Positions 33,226-42,400 of a stretch of DNA of 64,000 nucleotides are shown here, one piece after another. The notes below the pieces were generated by a model that was not told the origin of the DNA, did no database searches, and saw only the letters and a program-made list of their open reading frames with translations. Each line of letters opens with the position of its first letter. The first letter of the stretch is position 1. The DNA is taken from the NCBI GenBank assembly GCA_035547915.1, contig DASZTS010000010.1, forward strand, positions 1 to 64,000, in the 5' to 3' direction. Made by a program: the position numbers and the translations under genes. The stretch is from DASSFG01 sp035547915 (GTDB lineage Bacteria > Planctomycetota > Planctomycetia > Pirellulales > JAICIG01).

Positions 33226-33936
33226 ATGAGGGAACCGTTGCCGTTACTGTCGGTTCGCTCCGTCGCCAAATGGTTCGGCGATTTTCAGGCGTTACGGGCG
33301 ATCGATTTTTCCGTCCGTGATGGCGAGATCCTGGGCCTGATCGGGCCGAACGGGTCGGGGAAGACGACGTTGTTGGAATGCCTCGCCGGCTTGCAGCCCA
33401 CGAACGACGGCGAAGTGTTGGCACGCGGGGCGAGGTTATCGCCGCGAAGACGCCGCACGATGATGTTCTACGTGCCGGAGAACGTCGTTCCCTATCCCGA
33501 ACGTCGCGTGCGGGAGGTGCTCGCTTTTCTTGCCGACGTCTATCGGCAACCCGTGACGGACGATATCGTCAGCGTGCTTGGACTTTCGCCGGTTCTCGAA
33601 AAAAGAGTCACTCAACTCTCCAAGGGCGAGCGCCGCCGGTTGTTGCTGGCCATCGGATTGTCGACCCCGCATCCGCTTCTGCTGATGGACGAGCCTTTCG
33701 ATGGTTTGGACTTTCGGCAGACGCGGGAAGTGATGGCGGTGCTACGCGGCTTGGCTGCGCAGGGGCGGACGCTCATCCTCGCGGTCCATCAGTTGGTCGA
33801 CGCCGAACGGGTCTGCGATCGCTTCGTGCTGCTGTCGCATGGCTGCGTCGTCGGCGAGGGGACGCTCACGGAGTTGCAAGGGCGAGCGGGCAGGGCGGGT
33901 GGTTCTTTGGAGGATGTCTGCGTTGCTTTGTCATGA
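33226..33936 (+). CDS. ABC transporter ATP-binding protein
   Basis: A 236-residue ATPase: Walker A GPNGSGKTT near 43-51, a short Q-loop region, signature LSKGERRRL, Walker B LLLMDEPFDGLD, and the H-loop His in LAVHQLVDAERVCD. Order and length are those of ABC-2 exporters. The start directly follows an upstream remnant. Its 3' end overlaps the permease gene by 23 bases, so the two are a coupled pair. It is the energy subunit for the permease at 33,914. Confidence 0.95.
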   Translation: MREPLPLLSVRSVAKWFGDFQALRAIDFSVRDGEILGLIGPNGSGKTTLLECLAGLQPTNDGEVLARGARLSPRRRRTMMFYVPENVVPYPERRVREVLAFLADVYRQPVTDDIVSVLGLSPVLEKRVTQLSKGERRRLLLAIGLSTPHPLLLMDEPFDGLDFRQTREVMAVLRGLAAQGRTLILAVHQLVDAERVCDRFVLLSHGCVVGEGTLTELQGRAGRAGGSLEDVCVALS

Positions 33937-35338
33937 ACCGGTACCGCTGCGAGGCGCACGGCGATGGCCTCTCTTGCAGAAAGAACTGCAAGAGGTCTTT
34001 TTGGGTCGGGGCTTCTGGGCCGCGCTGCTGATCTCGGTACTCCTCTCCGGTTACAGCTACATCCAGGCCGTGAAGCTCTACGGCCAGGCCAGCCAAACGG
34101 CCGAGCATTCCCCGGAGCTGGCACGCGGGTTATCGCCGCTGGATGGCATTCTGGTACCCAGCTTCGGCGGATTGTATTTGATAGCCTCGTTGCTCTATCC
34201 GTTCGTCGTGATACGGACCATCGGCGTCGAGAAGCAATCGGGCGCCGTCCAACTTCTGTTGCAGCTTCCCTATTCGCTGGGAGAGCTGATCGCCGCCAAA
34301 TTGACGGCGGCGCTCGTCGCCTGGACGATTCTCGTGCTTCCGTGCCTAATGGCCCTAGTGCTGTGGGCGATCCAAGGAGGTCATCTCGGCGGTTGGGAAA
34401 CGGCGAATCTGCTTCTCGGCCATTGCCTGTTCGCTCTGGTGACGGCGGGCATATCGCTGACGGCGGCCGCCACGACCGAGAGCGCCGCCGGCGCTTCGAT
34501 CGCGGCGATTAGCGTCATGGCGGGGTTTTGGGTGCTCGACTTCGCATCGACGGGAGAGGACGGGCTGCTGAAGAGTCTGTCCGACCTGTCGCTGACGAGG
34601 GAGCTTAAATCGTTCGAGAGCGGCCTGTTCTCGTTGAGTATTGTCGTCGGCTCGCTCTCGGCGGCTTTCGGTCTGGCGATTCTGGCTGGCGTGTGGCTGC
34701 GCCGCGATTGGTCGCGGGTGCAAAAATGGCCTATCTCCGTGCTCACAGTCGCCGTGACTGCGCTCGCGATCCTTGCGGCAGCTCAGCTTCGCTTTTATCG
34801 CGATGCGGCCGAAGACCGGCGGAATTCGTTCCATCATGCCGACGAAGCGGTGTTGCGCACGGCCGATGGCCGATTGATCGTCCAAGTCTTTCTCCTGCCC
34901 TCCGATCCACGGGCATACGATCTGGAGCGGAGCGTGTTAGCGAAGCTGAGACGGACGATGCCGTGCGTGAGCGTCAACTATGAGGATGCGGGCGGCAATC
35001 GATTTCTTTCCGGCCAAGGCGACGATTATGGGAAGGTGATCTATTCGTACAACGACCGTCAGACGATGAGCCGTTCGACGAATGAGGACGAGATCCTGTC
35101 CATCGTGTTTGAGCTGCTCGGCTCGACCAGAACACCGACAAAACCTGCCGAGTGTCCTTATCCGGGCTACCCTTTGGAGGTGAGTTCGCGCCCCGCGGAG
35201 ATTCTGTTTTACTACGTGCTGCCGGCCACCGTGTTGTGTTGTTGGGCACTCGCCGCGGGCGGATGGCGGATCGCGAAGAATGTCTCGCCGCGGATGCGAT
35301 CGAAAGATTCCTCGACGAGAGGCAGGAGAAACCCATGA
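33914..35338 (+). CDS. ABC-2 type permease with a large extracytoplasmic C-terminal part
   Basis: A protein of about 474 residues. A first membrane helix (FWAALLISVLLSGYSYIQA) is followed by a loop and five more (LYLIASLLYPFVVI; LTAALVAWTILVLPCLMALV; ANLLLGHCLFALVTAGISLT; SLSIVVGSLSAAFGLAILAG; ISVLTVAVTALAILAAAQL). Residues about 300-430 form a soluble part (DGRLIVQVFLLPSDPRAYDL; LERSVLAKLRRTMPCVSV) like the auxiliary domain of GldG-type transporters, then a last helix near the end. ATG at 33,914 has GGAGG immediately before it; TTG at 33,923 is an alternative with better spacing. The 3' end overlaps the next gene (ATGA). Confidence 0.85.
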   Translation: MSALLCHEPVPLRGARRWPLLQKELQEVFLGRGFWAALLISVLLSGYSYIQAVKLYGQASQTAEHSPELARGLSPLDGILVPSFGGLYLIASLLYPFVVIRTIGVEKQSGAVQLLLQLPYSLGELIAAKLTAALVAWTILVLPCLMALVLWAIQGGHLGGWETANLLLGHCLFALVTAGISLTAAATTESAAGASIAAISVMAGFWVLDFASTGEDGLLKSLSDLSLTRELKSFESGLFSLSIVVGSLSAAFGLAILAGVWLRRDWSRVQKWPISVLTVAVTALAILAAAQLRFYRDAAEDRRNSFHHADEAVLRTADGRLIVQVFLLPSDPRAYDLERSVLAKLRRTMPCVSVNYEDAGGNRFLSGQGDDYGKVIYSYNDRQTMSRSTNEDEILSIVFELLGSTRTPTKPAECPYPGYPLEVSSRPAEILFYYVLPATVLCCWALAAGGWRIAKNVSPRMRSKDSSTRGRRNP

Positions 35339-36084
35339 GGCGTTCGGGCAGTCTGGCATTAGTATCCGCGTGCGCGGTCCTGTTGACGAGCGCGTTTTCC
35401 CAGGCAAGCGAGCCGAAAGCCGCTGACGCCGCGAAGGACGTCACGGTTGTACGATTCGACGACGAGACTACCGTCGAAGCTCCAAGATCGTTCGTCCCGG
35501 TGGTGGGCAACTGGCGGCTTGCCAAAGACGAAGACAACCGCGTGTTCATGGTCGATGGCAGTCAATGGAGCCGCGGCCAGACGGCGGCTGGCATTGCCGA
35601 CCGGGCTCGCGCTCTCTACGGCGAACGCTACGCCGAGTTCCTAGACAACGTGAAGGCGTTCGCCTACTTCCCCTACGCCGTCGCCACGTCGTGCGAGGAT
35701 TTCGAGCAGGGCGAGATCACGATGCGGTTCAAGACGATCGCCGGCAAGATCGATCAAGGCGCCGGTATCCTCTTCAACTTGAAACCGAACGGTGACTATC
35801 TGGCCCTGCGTGCCAATCCGCTGGAGAACAACCTGGTGCTCTGGAAGTTCGAACGCGGAGTGCGGACGTCCGTCGAGTGGGTCAAAGAGGCTCCCGCTAC
35901 GTCGCAGGAATGGCACGAGTTGAAGCTTGTCGTCGCCGGTAAGGACGTCAAAGGTTACATCGACGGCAAGCACCTGTTGACGCACACACTGCCCACAGCC
36001 GTCTCGGGCCGCATCGGTATCTGGTCGAAAGCCGACAGCGTGGTCTATTTCGACGACTACACAGTGCACCCTGCCGCGCGTTGA
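35335..36084 (+). CDS. secreted concanavalin-type (DUF1080-like) protein
   Basis: A 249-residue protein beginning MRRSGSLALVSACAVLLTSA, a signal peptide ending near AFSQASEP. The rest is a beta-sandwich resembling DUF1080/LamG domains (GEITMRFKTIAGKIDQGAGI, NLVLWKFERGVRTSVEW, SQEWHELKLVVAGKDVKGYI, SGRIGIWSKADSVVYFDDYT). The start codon overlaps the permease stop by four bases, so it is the third gene of the operon. It could bind a sugar-containing substrate handled by the exporter, or be exported by it; both are inferences. Confidence 0.8.
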   Translation: MRRSGSLALVSACAVLLTSAFSQASEPKAADAAKDVTVVRFDDETTVEAPRSFVPVVGNWRLAKDEDNRVFMVDGSQWSRGQTAAGIADRARALYGERYAEFLDNVKAFAYFPYAVATSCEDFEQGEITMRFKTIAGKIDQGAGILFNLKPNGDYLALRANPLENNLVLWKFERGVRTSVEWVKEAPATSQEWHELKLVVAGKDVKGYIDGKHLLTHTLPTAVSGRIGIWSKADSVVYFDDYTVHPAAR

Positions 36085-36090
36085 AAGGCG

Positions 36091-36144
36091 CGTGAAGTGC
36101 CGATTTTTTTGCAAATCAATCCGGTTCTGTTGATTGCTTTAAAG
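36091..36144. repeat. dispersed structured repeat, partial copy C
   Basis: The segment CGTGAAGTGCCGATTTTTTT and the following AATCAATCCGGTTCTGTTGA match the right half of copies A and B; the left arm is missing. It spans the 3' end of the membrane-protein gene on the minus strand, which takes its last residues and stop codon from the repeat. Confidence 0.55.
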
Positions 36145-37192
36145 ACTCGTCCGAGCCCTTGCCTGCATTCATGGCCGCGACGATCTGGCGTCGAACGGCT
36201 TCCGGCAGACTCGGCCATGCCGACGCCACGCTCGCCAGGGCGACGATTTGATTTCGAACCACGTCGGGCAACGTCGGCCATGCTTCGGCAAGCGCGGCCA
36301 AGTCTGTGTCGGTCCGTCGTAGGGCGATCGGATGGACCTCGTCGCGTCTCGCGCCGGGCGCCACGGAAAAGAGGTGCAGGCCGAAAAGGCACCGCAGTGG
36401 AACCACGTTGAGCAGCAACGTTGCCATCAGTCCGAGATTGAACGGCAAAAGGACGCCTGTCTCCCCGTTGAAGACAGACCAGAAGGCGAGATACTCGGCC
36501 GCGAGGACTACGCTCAGCACAAGAGCCGCCAATATCCATGTTTTGTCGGATCGCCGCGGCACGACGATCAAATACGCGATGGGCAACGAGCCGAATAGTG
36601 CGGAGCAACCGCCGATGGCAGCGAACTTCAACAACTCACCATCGAGCAGTCGTCCCAGCGCCAACGGCAGCGCGACGGCAGTGATCAGTCCGATGCAGTC
36701 CAGGAGGCGGAATTGCATCCGCAGGTTCGGGCGGACTTCGTAGTAGGCCGGATCGAAATCGATCCGCCAGCTCATCAGCAATCGGAGCGGCAGCAGCATC
36801 GCGTGCGTGGCGAAGACGGTGGTCCCCGCGATGGGAGCGAGTTGCAGAAAGGCGGCCGCGAGGTTTCCGAACGACGACCCGGTCGAGAAGGAAGCAGCCA
36901 GAGTTCCGCCGGCGGTGATGCTCGCCACGAGAAGAGCTCGCAAGAGCGGATGGAGTCCGCCGAAGGCCATCCACAACCCCATCAAGAACGTTTGTGCGAG
37001 GAGGAAACCGGCCCAGATCATGATCGTGCCGTGACCGACGTCGGTTCGAAGTGCGACCAGGTCGAGGCAAACGTTCATGACCACGACGACGGCCAAGAAG
37101 ATCGTGTGATCTCGCGGGCGCCATCTGCCAACACTGGCGACATCCTGCGATGCAAATGGTTCAGGTCGAACGTCCATGTCCACCGTTGTCAT
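36116..37192 (-). CDS. polytopic membrane protein with C-terminal amphipathic repeats
   Basis: A 358-residue protein with about eight membrane helices (ITIFLAVVVVMNVCLDLVAL-like first segment, then IMIWAGFLLAQTFLMGLWMA, LLRALLVASITAGGTLAASF, LLDCIGLITAVALPLALGRL, WILAALVLSVVLAAEYLAFW, LGLMATLLLNVVPLRCLFGL). The C-terminus has two copies of AWPTLPDVVRNQIVALA and AWPSLPEAVRRQIVAAM, a helical motif frequent in planctomycete proteins. No transporter family is recognised. The last residues (SLKQSTEPD) are encoded within the partial repeat copy C. Confidence 0.75.
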   Translation of the reverse strand: MTTVDMDVRPEPFASQDVASVGRWRPRDHTIFLAVVVVMNVCLDLVALRTDVGHGTIMIWAGFLLAQTFLMGLWMAFGGLHPLLRALLVASITAGGTLAASFSTGSSFGNLAAAFLQLAPIAGTTVFATHAMLLPLRLLMSWRIDFDPAYYEVRPNLRMQFRLLDCIGLITAVALPLALGRLLDGELLKFAAIGGCSALFGSLPIAYLIVVPRRSDKTWILAALVLSVVLAAEYLAFWSVFNGETGVLLPFNLGLMATLLLNVVPLRCLFGLHLFSVAPGARRDEVHPIALRRTDTDLAALAEAWPTLPDVVRNQIVALASVASAWPSLPEAVRRQIVAAMNAGKGSDESLKQSTEPD

Positions 37193-37417
37193 CGGTTGAA
37201 TCTCCCTTGACCTGCGACAATGCGCTGTTGCCAGATCACCAGCAGCTCAGCCGCAAAGAGTCTTGCCGATTATAAACGGCCGCCCGTGCCTCGGTGCGGC
37301 GACAATTCCGTACTGGTTATAATGTCCGGCACGGCGGGCTGCGACAGCGGCGACTACTTCGACGACGCGACCAGTGGCTCCCCCTGACCTGCAAATCGGT
37401 AATACCCGAGGTGCCCC

Positions 37418-37732
37418 ATGCCCCGACTTCAGTTCAACTTGAAGACGATGGTAGTTGCCAGTTTTTTCTTCGCCTTGGGATTGACCGTTCAACAATGGTT
37501 CGACCGAGCGCGAATCGACGCCGTGGAGATCCACGAAAAGTTCGTGCGCAACTACGAAGCGGGCCTTGCGGACCACGCCGCTCGTGACGTAGCCGCCGCG
37601 AAACGGGCATTCGCCGCAGACAGGGTGGCCTTCGATGAAGAAATGGGAAGGTTGCGCGCAATGCTCGAACAGGCCGACGAGGGCGAACGTCGCGCAAGGC
37701 AAGAGTTGGTGAAGTCCCTTCATGGTCGATAA
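37418..37732 (+). CDS. small membrane-anchored protein (104 aa)
   Basis: Starts MPRLQFNLKTMVVASFFFAL, a planctomycete-type N-terminus (basic, FSLKT-like, then one membrane helix), followed by a charged helical tail (KFVRNYEAGLADHAARDVAA, DEEMGRLRAMLEQADEGERR). It would expose a coiled-coil-like tail, probably outside the cytoplasm. A TATAAT box at 37,318-37,323 is the only promoter-like element seen upstream. The function is unknown; it stands 21 bases before the glycerol dehydrogenase gene. Confidence 0.65.
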   Translation: MPRLQFNLKTMVVASFFFALGLTVQQWFDRARIDAVEIHEKFVRNYEAGLADHAARDVAAAKRAFAADRVAFDEEMGRLRAMLEQADEGERRARQELVKSLHGR

Positions 37733-37753
37733 GCCGCGCACGTAACGAATCCT

Positions 37754-38854
37754 ATGCTGCAAACGGCCATCTTCCCCGGGCGATATGTGCAGGGCGAAAA
37801 CGCGCTCGACCGACTTCCCGAAGAGTTGGCGCGTCTGGGCCGGCGGGTGTTGGTCGTGGCCGGTGGTACGACGCGCAAGACACTCTTGCCGAACCGCCTG
37901 TCGGCATGGTGCGAGGCGGCGCAGGTCCATGTGGAGACCTTCGGTGGCGAATGCACAGAAGGCGAAATCGAACGGCTGGCGACGATCGCGCGCCGTGAAC
38001 AGTGCGACGTTCTGGTCGGCATGGGCGGCGGAAAGGTGATCGACGCGGCCAAGGCCGTCGGCAATCACGTGCAGGGCCGGGTTGCCATCGTGCCCACGAT
38101 TGCTTCGACCGACGCGCCGACGAGTGCCGTTTCGGTGATCTACTCTGAGAGCGGTACCTTCGAACGTTACCTGTTTGTGCCCCGCAACCCGGATCTGGTG
38201 TTGGTCGACACCGGCGTCATCGCCGCCGCCCCGGTGCGGTTTCTCGTGGCCGGCATGGGCGACGCTCTTTCGACGTGGCTCGAAGCCGATGCGTGTCGCC
38301 AGGCGCGCGCTTCGAATCAATGTGGTGGGGTCGGCACACTCGCGGCGTTCGCGCTGGCGCGTCTGTGCTACGACACGATCCTTGCTTATGGCGAAATGGC
38401 CGTCCTGGCGTGTCAAAATAAGGTGGTGACGCCGGCCCTCTCGCACGTCGTCGAGGCGAACACGTTGCACAGCGGCCTGGGCTTCGAGAGCGGAGGCTTG
38501 GCTTCGGCCCACGCGATCCACAACGGGCTGACGCAGTTGTCCGGCACGCACGACTACTATCACGGCGAAAAGGTCGCCATCGGGGCTCTGGCCGGCCTCT
38601 TCTTGGCCGATCGGCCGCGGGTCTTGATCGACGAGATCTATCGTTTCTGCGAAGCGGTCGGTCTGCCGACGACTCTCGGCGGCATCGGATTGGAGCGCGT
38701 CGGCGACGACGACCTGCAACGGGTCGCCGACCGGGCGTGTGCGTCGGGGGAGACCATCTATCACGAACCGCTGCCCGTATCTCCCACGGCGGTCGTGGCG
38801 GCGTTGAAGGCGGCCGACGCTTACGGCCGGAAGCGATTCAACCGGCTTGGTTAG
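37754..38854 (+). CDS. gldA: glycerol dehydrogenase (iron/zinc-type alcohol dehydrogenase family)
   Basis: A 366-residue protein matching GldA in length and motifs: VLVGMGGGKVIDAAKAVG at 86-103 (nucleotide binding), TIASTDAPTSAVSVIY at 115-130, and the metal ligands Asp170 (GMGDALSTW), His253 (SAHAIHNGL) and His270 (YYHGEKVAIG). It would oxidise glycerol to dihydroxyacetone with NAD. No substrate-specific kinase or transporter gene is seen nearby. Related 1-phosphate dehydrogenases share the fold, so the substrate is likely but not certain. Confidence 0.9.
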   Translation: MLQTAIFPGRYVQGENALDRLPEELARLGRRVLVVAGGTTRKTLLPNRLSAWCEAAQVHVETFGGECTEGEIERLATIARREQCDVLVGMGGGKVIDAAKAVGNHVQGRVAIVPTIASTDAPTSAVSVIYSESGTFERYLFVPRNPDLVLVDTGVIAAAPVRFLVAGMGDALSTWLEADACRQARASNQCGGVGTLAAFALARLCYDTILAYGEMAVLACQNKVVTPALSHVVEANTLHSGLGFESGGLASAHAIHNGLTQLSGTHDYYHGEKVAIGALAGLFLADRPRVLIDEIYRFCEAVGLPTTLGGIGLERVGDDDLQRVADRACASGETIYHEPLPVSPTAVVAALKAADAYGRKRFNRLG

Positions 38855-39188
38855 CACGTGTAGCGGGCTGGCCGCGGCTCACCTCCCCCGCCAGGGGTCT
38901 GGCTCGTGCGCAACTGTGCAAAGGGAGTTCCTGGCACTAAAAGAGGCGCGCCTCCGATGAGCCGAGGCTGCTGCTATCGGCGGAAGTCAAATGGTAATCG
39001 GTCGTGCATCCGCCAAGGATAAATTTGGTCGGACTCGTCTGAAAAATACTTGCGAGAAGAAAATGGCCTGCTTAGACTCAGCCCGTTGCTGCCACCCAAA
39101 GCCAGACGACCAAAGCCAGACGACCTTTGGGGCGTGACGAGTGGCGGGCTAGGACGGGAACTGGCCGCCAACGTTTCGCTTGTTAAAC
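38855..39188. other. 334-base gap with a 14-bp tandem duplication
   Basis: No gene is seen. A 14-base unit CCAAAGCCAGACGA is repeated in tandem at 39,096-39,109 and 39,110-39,123, flanked by a third CCAAAG-like half. The gap continues as repeat copy D up to the giant gene. No promoter could be assigned. Confidence 0.4.
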
Positions 39189-39280
39189 GCGGCTGACAAA
39201 TCCAGAGCCGGAGCGCCTTGCGCGGAAGATCGGCGGTGACGCCGTTTCGTCGGCGCTCGATCCGTTTTTGTCGTCGCTCG
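39189..39280. repeat. dispersed structured repeat, copy D (diverged)
   Basis: Starts GCGGCTGACAAATCC, with GAGCCGGAGCGCC as in copy B, an altered inner stem (GATCGGCGGTGACGCCG) and the right arm CGATCCGTTTTTGTCGTCG. It lies about 200 bases before the giant gene. It is clearly related to copies A and B but more degenerate. Confidence 0.55.
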
Positions 39281-39477
39281 ACGAGCACTTCTTGGGCCGC
39301 GACGGGGCGTCGAGGTCACCGATAAATGGCCGCGATCGGGCGATTGATCGCCGGTCGGCGGACGGCCTGATCGGCGGCCTCATTAAGCAAGCGATTTGGC
39401 AGACAAAGGTCTTTTCTTAGCGCCGCGCCTTTTGTCGAGTGCATGCAGTACGTCAACTTCTGAGGAGACATTCGGTT

Positions 39478-42400
39478 ATGCCGCGATTCGTCCCGAACCA
39501 GGAGAGGTCACGATCCAGACCCCGCGAACAACAGTCTGGCACCGGCCAGCGTAAAAGGCGCTCGCGACGTAGCAACCAGCTCCAGAGCTTCGGCCAACTC
39601 GGCTTCCAGTGGCTCGAAGCGCGCCTGATGCTGGCCAACCAGCCCGACCTGGTGATCACGGCGGCCACGGTGCCGGCCACGGCCATCGAAGGGAACGCCT
39701 CCCAGATCTCGATAAGTTGGACCGTGAAGAACCAAGGCACGGCCGCCGCCACCGGCAACTGGAGCGATGCCGTCTATCTCTCCAGCTCCGGAGCCATCGA
39801 CAGTACGGCCGTGAACGTGGACTTCCTGTCCGAGGCATTCCACGGCCCGCTCGCCCCAGGTGCCAGTTACACCATCAACCGCGTGGTCAGCCTGCCGGAG
39901 TACGCCACGGGGTCCCAGAAGCTGGTGTTCAACGCCGACGAAGGGAACGTTTTCGGCGACAGCGGTACCACCGGCAATATCGCTTCGCGATCGATAACCC
40001 TCTCGGCGCCCAGTGTCGATCTGGCGGTGACCGGCGCGACGCTCAGTTCGACGAGCGTCGTGGGGGGCGACGGCCAACAGGTCGACGTCTCGTGGACGAC
40101 TCAGAACAAGGGCACCGTACCGGCCACCGACAATTGGGACGATGCGGTCTACCTCTCGACGAAGCAGACGCTCGACGCCAGCGCCCACCGTCTCACCAGC
40201 AGCGATGGCCCACTGTCGCGGCCGCTGGCCGCCGGCGCGAGTTACACGTCGCACGCGGCGCTGACCATTCCGGATGTGGCCGCCGGACAATACTATCTCA
40301 TCTTCTCGGCCAACGACGATCAGACGCAGGGCGAGAGCGACCAGGCCAGCGATACCAACGACACACTCGCCAAGCCGCTCACCGTCACTTCGCCGGGTAG
40401 CGTCGATCTGGCAGTTTCGGGCGTGACCGTCAACGGCAACACCACACCGCAAACGGCGGTGGAGGGGAACGGCCAGACCGTCTCGGTTGCGTACACCGTG
40501 AGCAACGCGGGAACGGTCGCGGCCGCGTCGCAGTGGCTCGACGGTATCTATCTCTCCAGCAAGAACACGTTCGATTCGACAGCCGTCTTGTTGTCGAGCC
40601 TGGCTCCTCCGTCGGCCAGTGGCCTGACCGGGCTGGCGCTCGCGGCGGGCTCCAGCTATACGAACCACGCCAACGTCGTCATCCCACAGTGGGCCACGGG
40701 CAGCCAATTTCTGCTCATCGATACCGACACGGGCGATGTGCAATCGGAAACGAACAAGGCCAACAACGTCGTGGCCGTGCCGATCACCCTCAACGCACCG
40801 AACGTCGATCTGAAGGTGACCAGTGCTCAGGCCAGCCTGACATCGGCGGTCGTGGGTAATGGAACGCAAGTGGCCGTGACCTACACGGTCCAAAATATCG
40901 GCAGTGGTCCGGCCGACGGAGATTGGGAAGACGCGATCTACCTGTCGAGCAAGTCGACGTACGATTCGAGCGCCACCTATCTCGACACGATCGGCCAATT
41001 CGGCGGTTCGAACAACGTCCCCTCCACCCTGGCGGCCGGCGCCAGCTATACCGTGACCGACATGGTCACCATTCCCGATGACAATTCGCTCGGCAGCGAT
41101 TTCTTGCTCGTTCGCGCCAACACGTTCGGCGGCGACAGCAACGAGCAGACGGAGAGCAACTTTAGCAACAATGGGGCCGCCGTGCCGATCACGCTCACGG
41201 CGCCCGCCGCCAACCTAGCGATCAGCGGCGTGCAGGGGGCACCGACGACCGTGGAAGCCGGCAACGGTCAGCAACTCAATCTCTCATGGACCGTGACCAA
41301 CAACGGCTCGGCCGCCGCCAACAGCACCTGGTTGGATAACGTCGTATTGGCCAACGATCCCAACTACAGCAATAACGTAACACGACTCCTCTCCAACCCC
41401 GTGCGCGAATCCGACCTGGCGGCGGGTGCCCACTACACGGTCGCGCAGACCGTGACCGTTCCGAATCTGCCGGCCGGTGCGAAGCAACTCGTATTCGTCA
41501 CCGACGACAGCGATCAGCAGTCGGAGACGCAGAAGTCCGACAACGTGGCCACGCAAGCGATCACGCTCACGACTCCCAACGTCGATCTGACCGTCAGCGG
41601 TCAGGGGCCAACGTCGGCGATTGAAGGCCAGAGCCTGCCGGTAAGTTGGACCGTGACCAACAACGGCTCGGAGGCGGCCAAGGGGAGTTGGAGCGATGCG
41701 GTCTACCTGTCGAACGACCCGGTGTTCGACGACACGGCCGTGCTGCTCACGACCGTCGCGGGCCCCAACGCGCCGCTGGCCGCCTCGACGGGGAGCTATT
41801 CGCAGACAGCGCAGGTAACGATCCCCGCCACCGCTACGGGAGCGCACTACCTGCTGTTCGTGACGAACAACGGCCAGACGCAGGGCGAAACGAATTACAC
41901 GAACGACGTCAACGCGATACCGATCACGCTCTCCGCGCCCGACTTGGCGGTAACGGCCGCGAACGTCACCACATCGCCGGTGAACGAGGGGGGCAAAACG
42001 AACCTCACTTGGACCGTGACGAATGAGTCGATGACCACCGCGGCGCCGGCCGACTGGTTCGATTCGGTATTCGTTTCCGACCACCCCTATTTCGACAGCA
42101 CGACGACGTACGTTGCGTCATTCGACGAAAGTAGCCACGCTGGGTTGGCCGCCGGCGGCACCTATACCGACAGCGAGCAGGTTAGCGTGCCGCAATTTGC
42201 CACCGGCGCGGCTTACTTGTTGTTTGTCACCGATCTGGGCAAGCAGTTCGTCTACTACAACCTGACACGCGGCCAGCCGGAGGTCGATACGTCGACTCTC
42301 CTGCCGGGCGCGAACGACGTTAAGGCGGTCCAGGTCACGCTCAAGGCGCCCGATCTGTCGGTAACCGCGGCCACGGCGCCGACTTCGACGATCGTCGAGG

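Noticed and set aside
37247..38857. A 536-codon open frame on the minus strand across glycerol dehydrogenase
   Set aside because: The plus-strand protein has all GldA motifs; the minus product is low-complexity Arg/His-rich.
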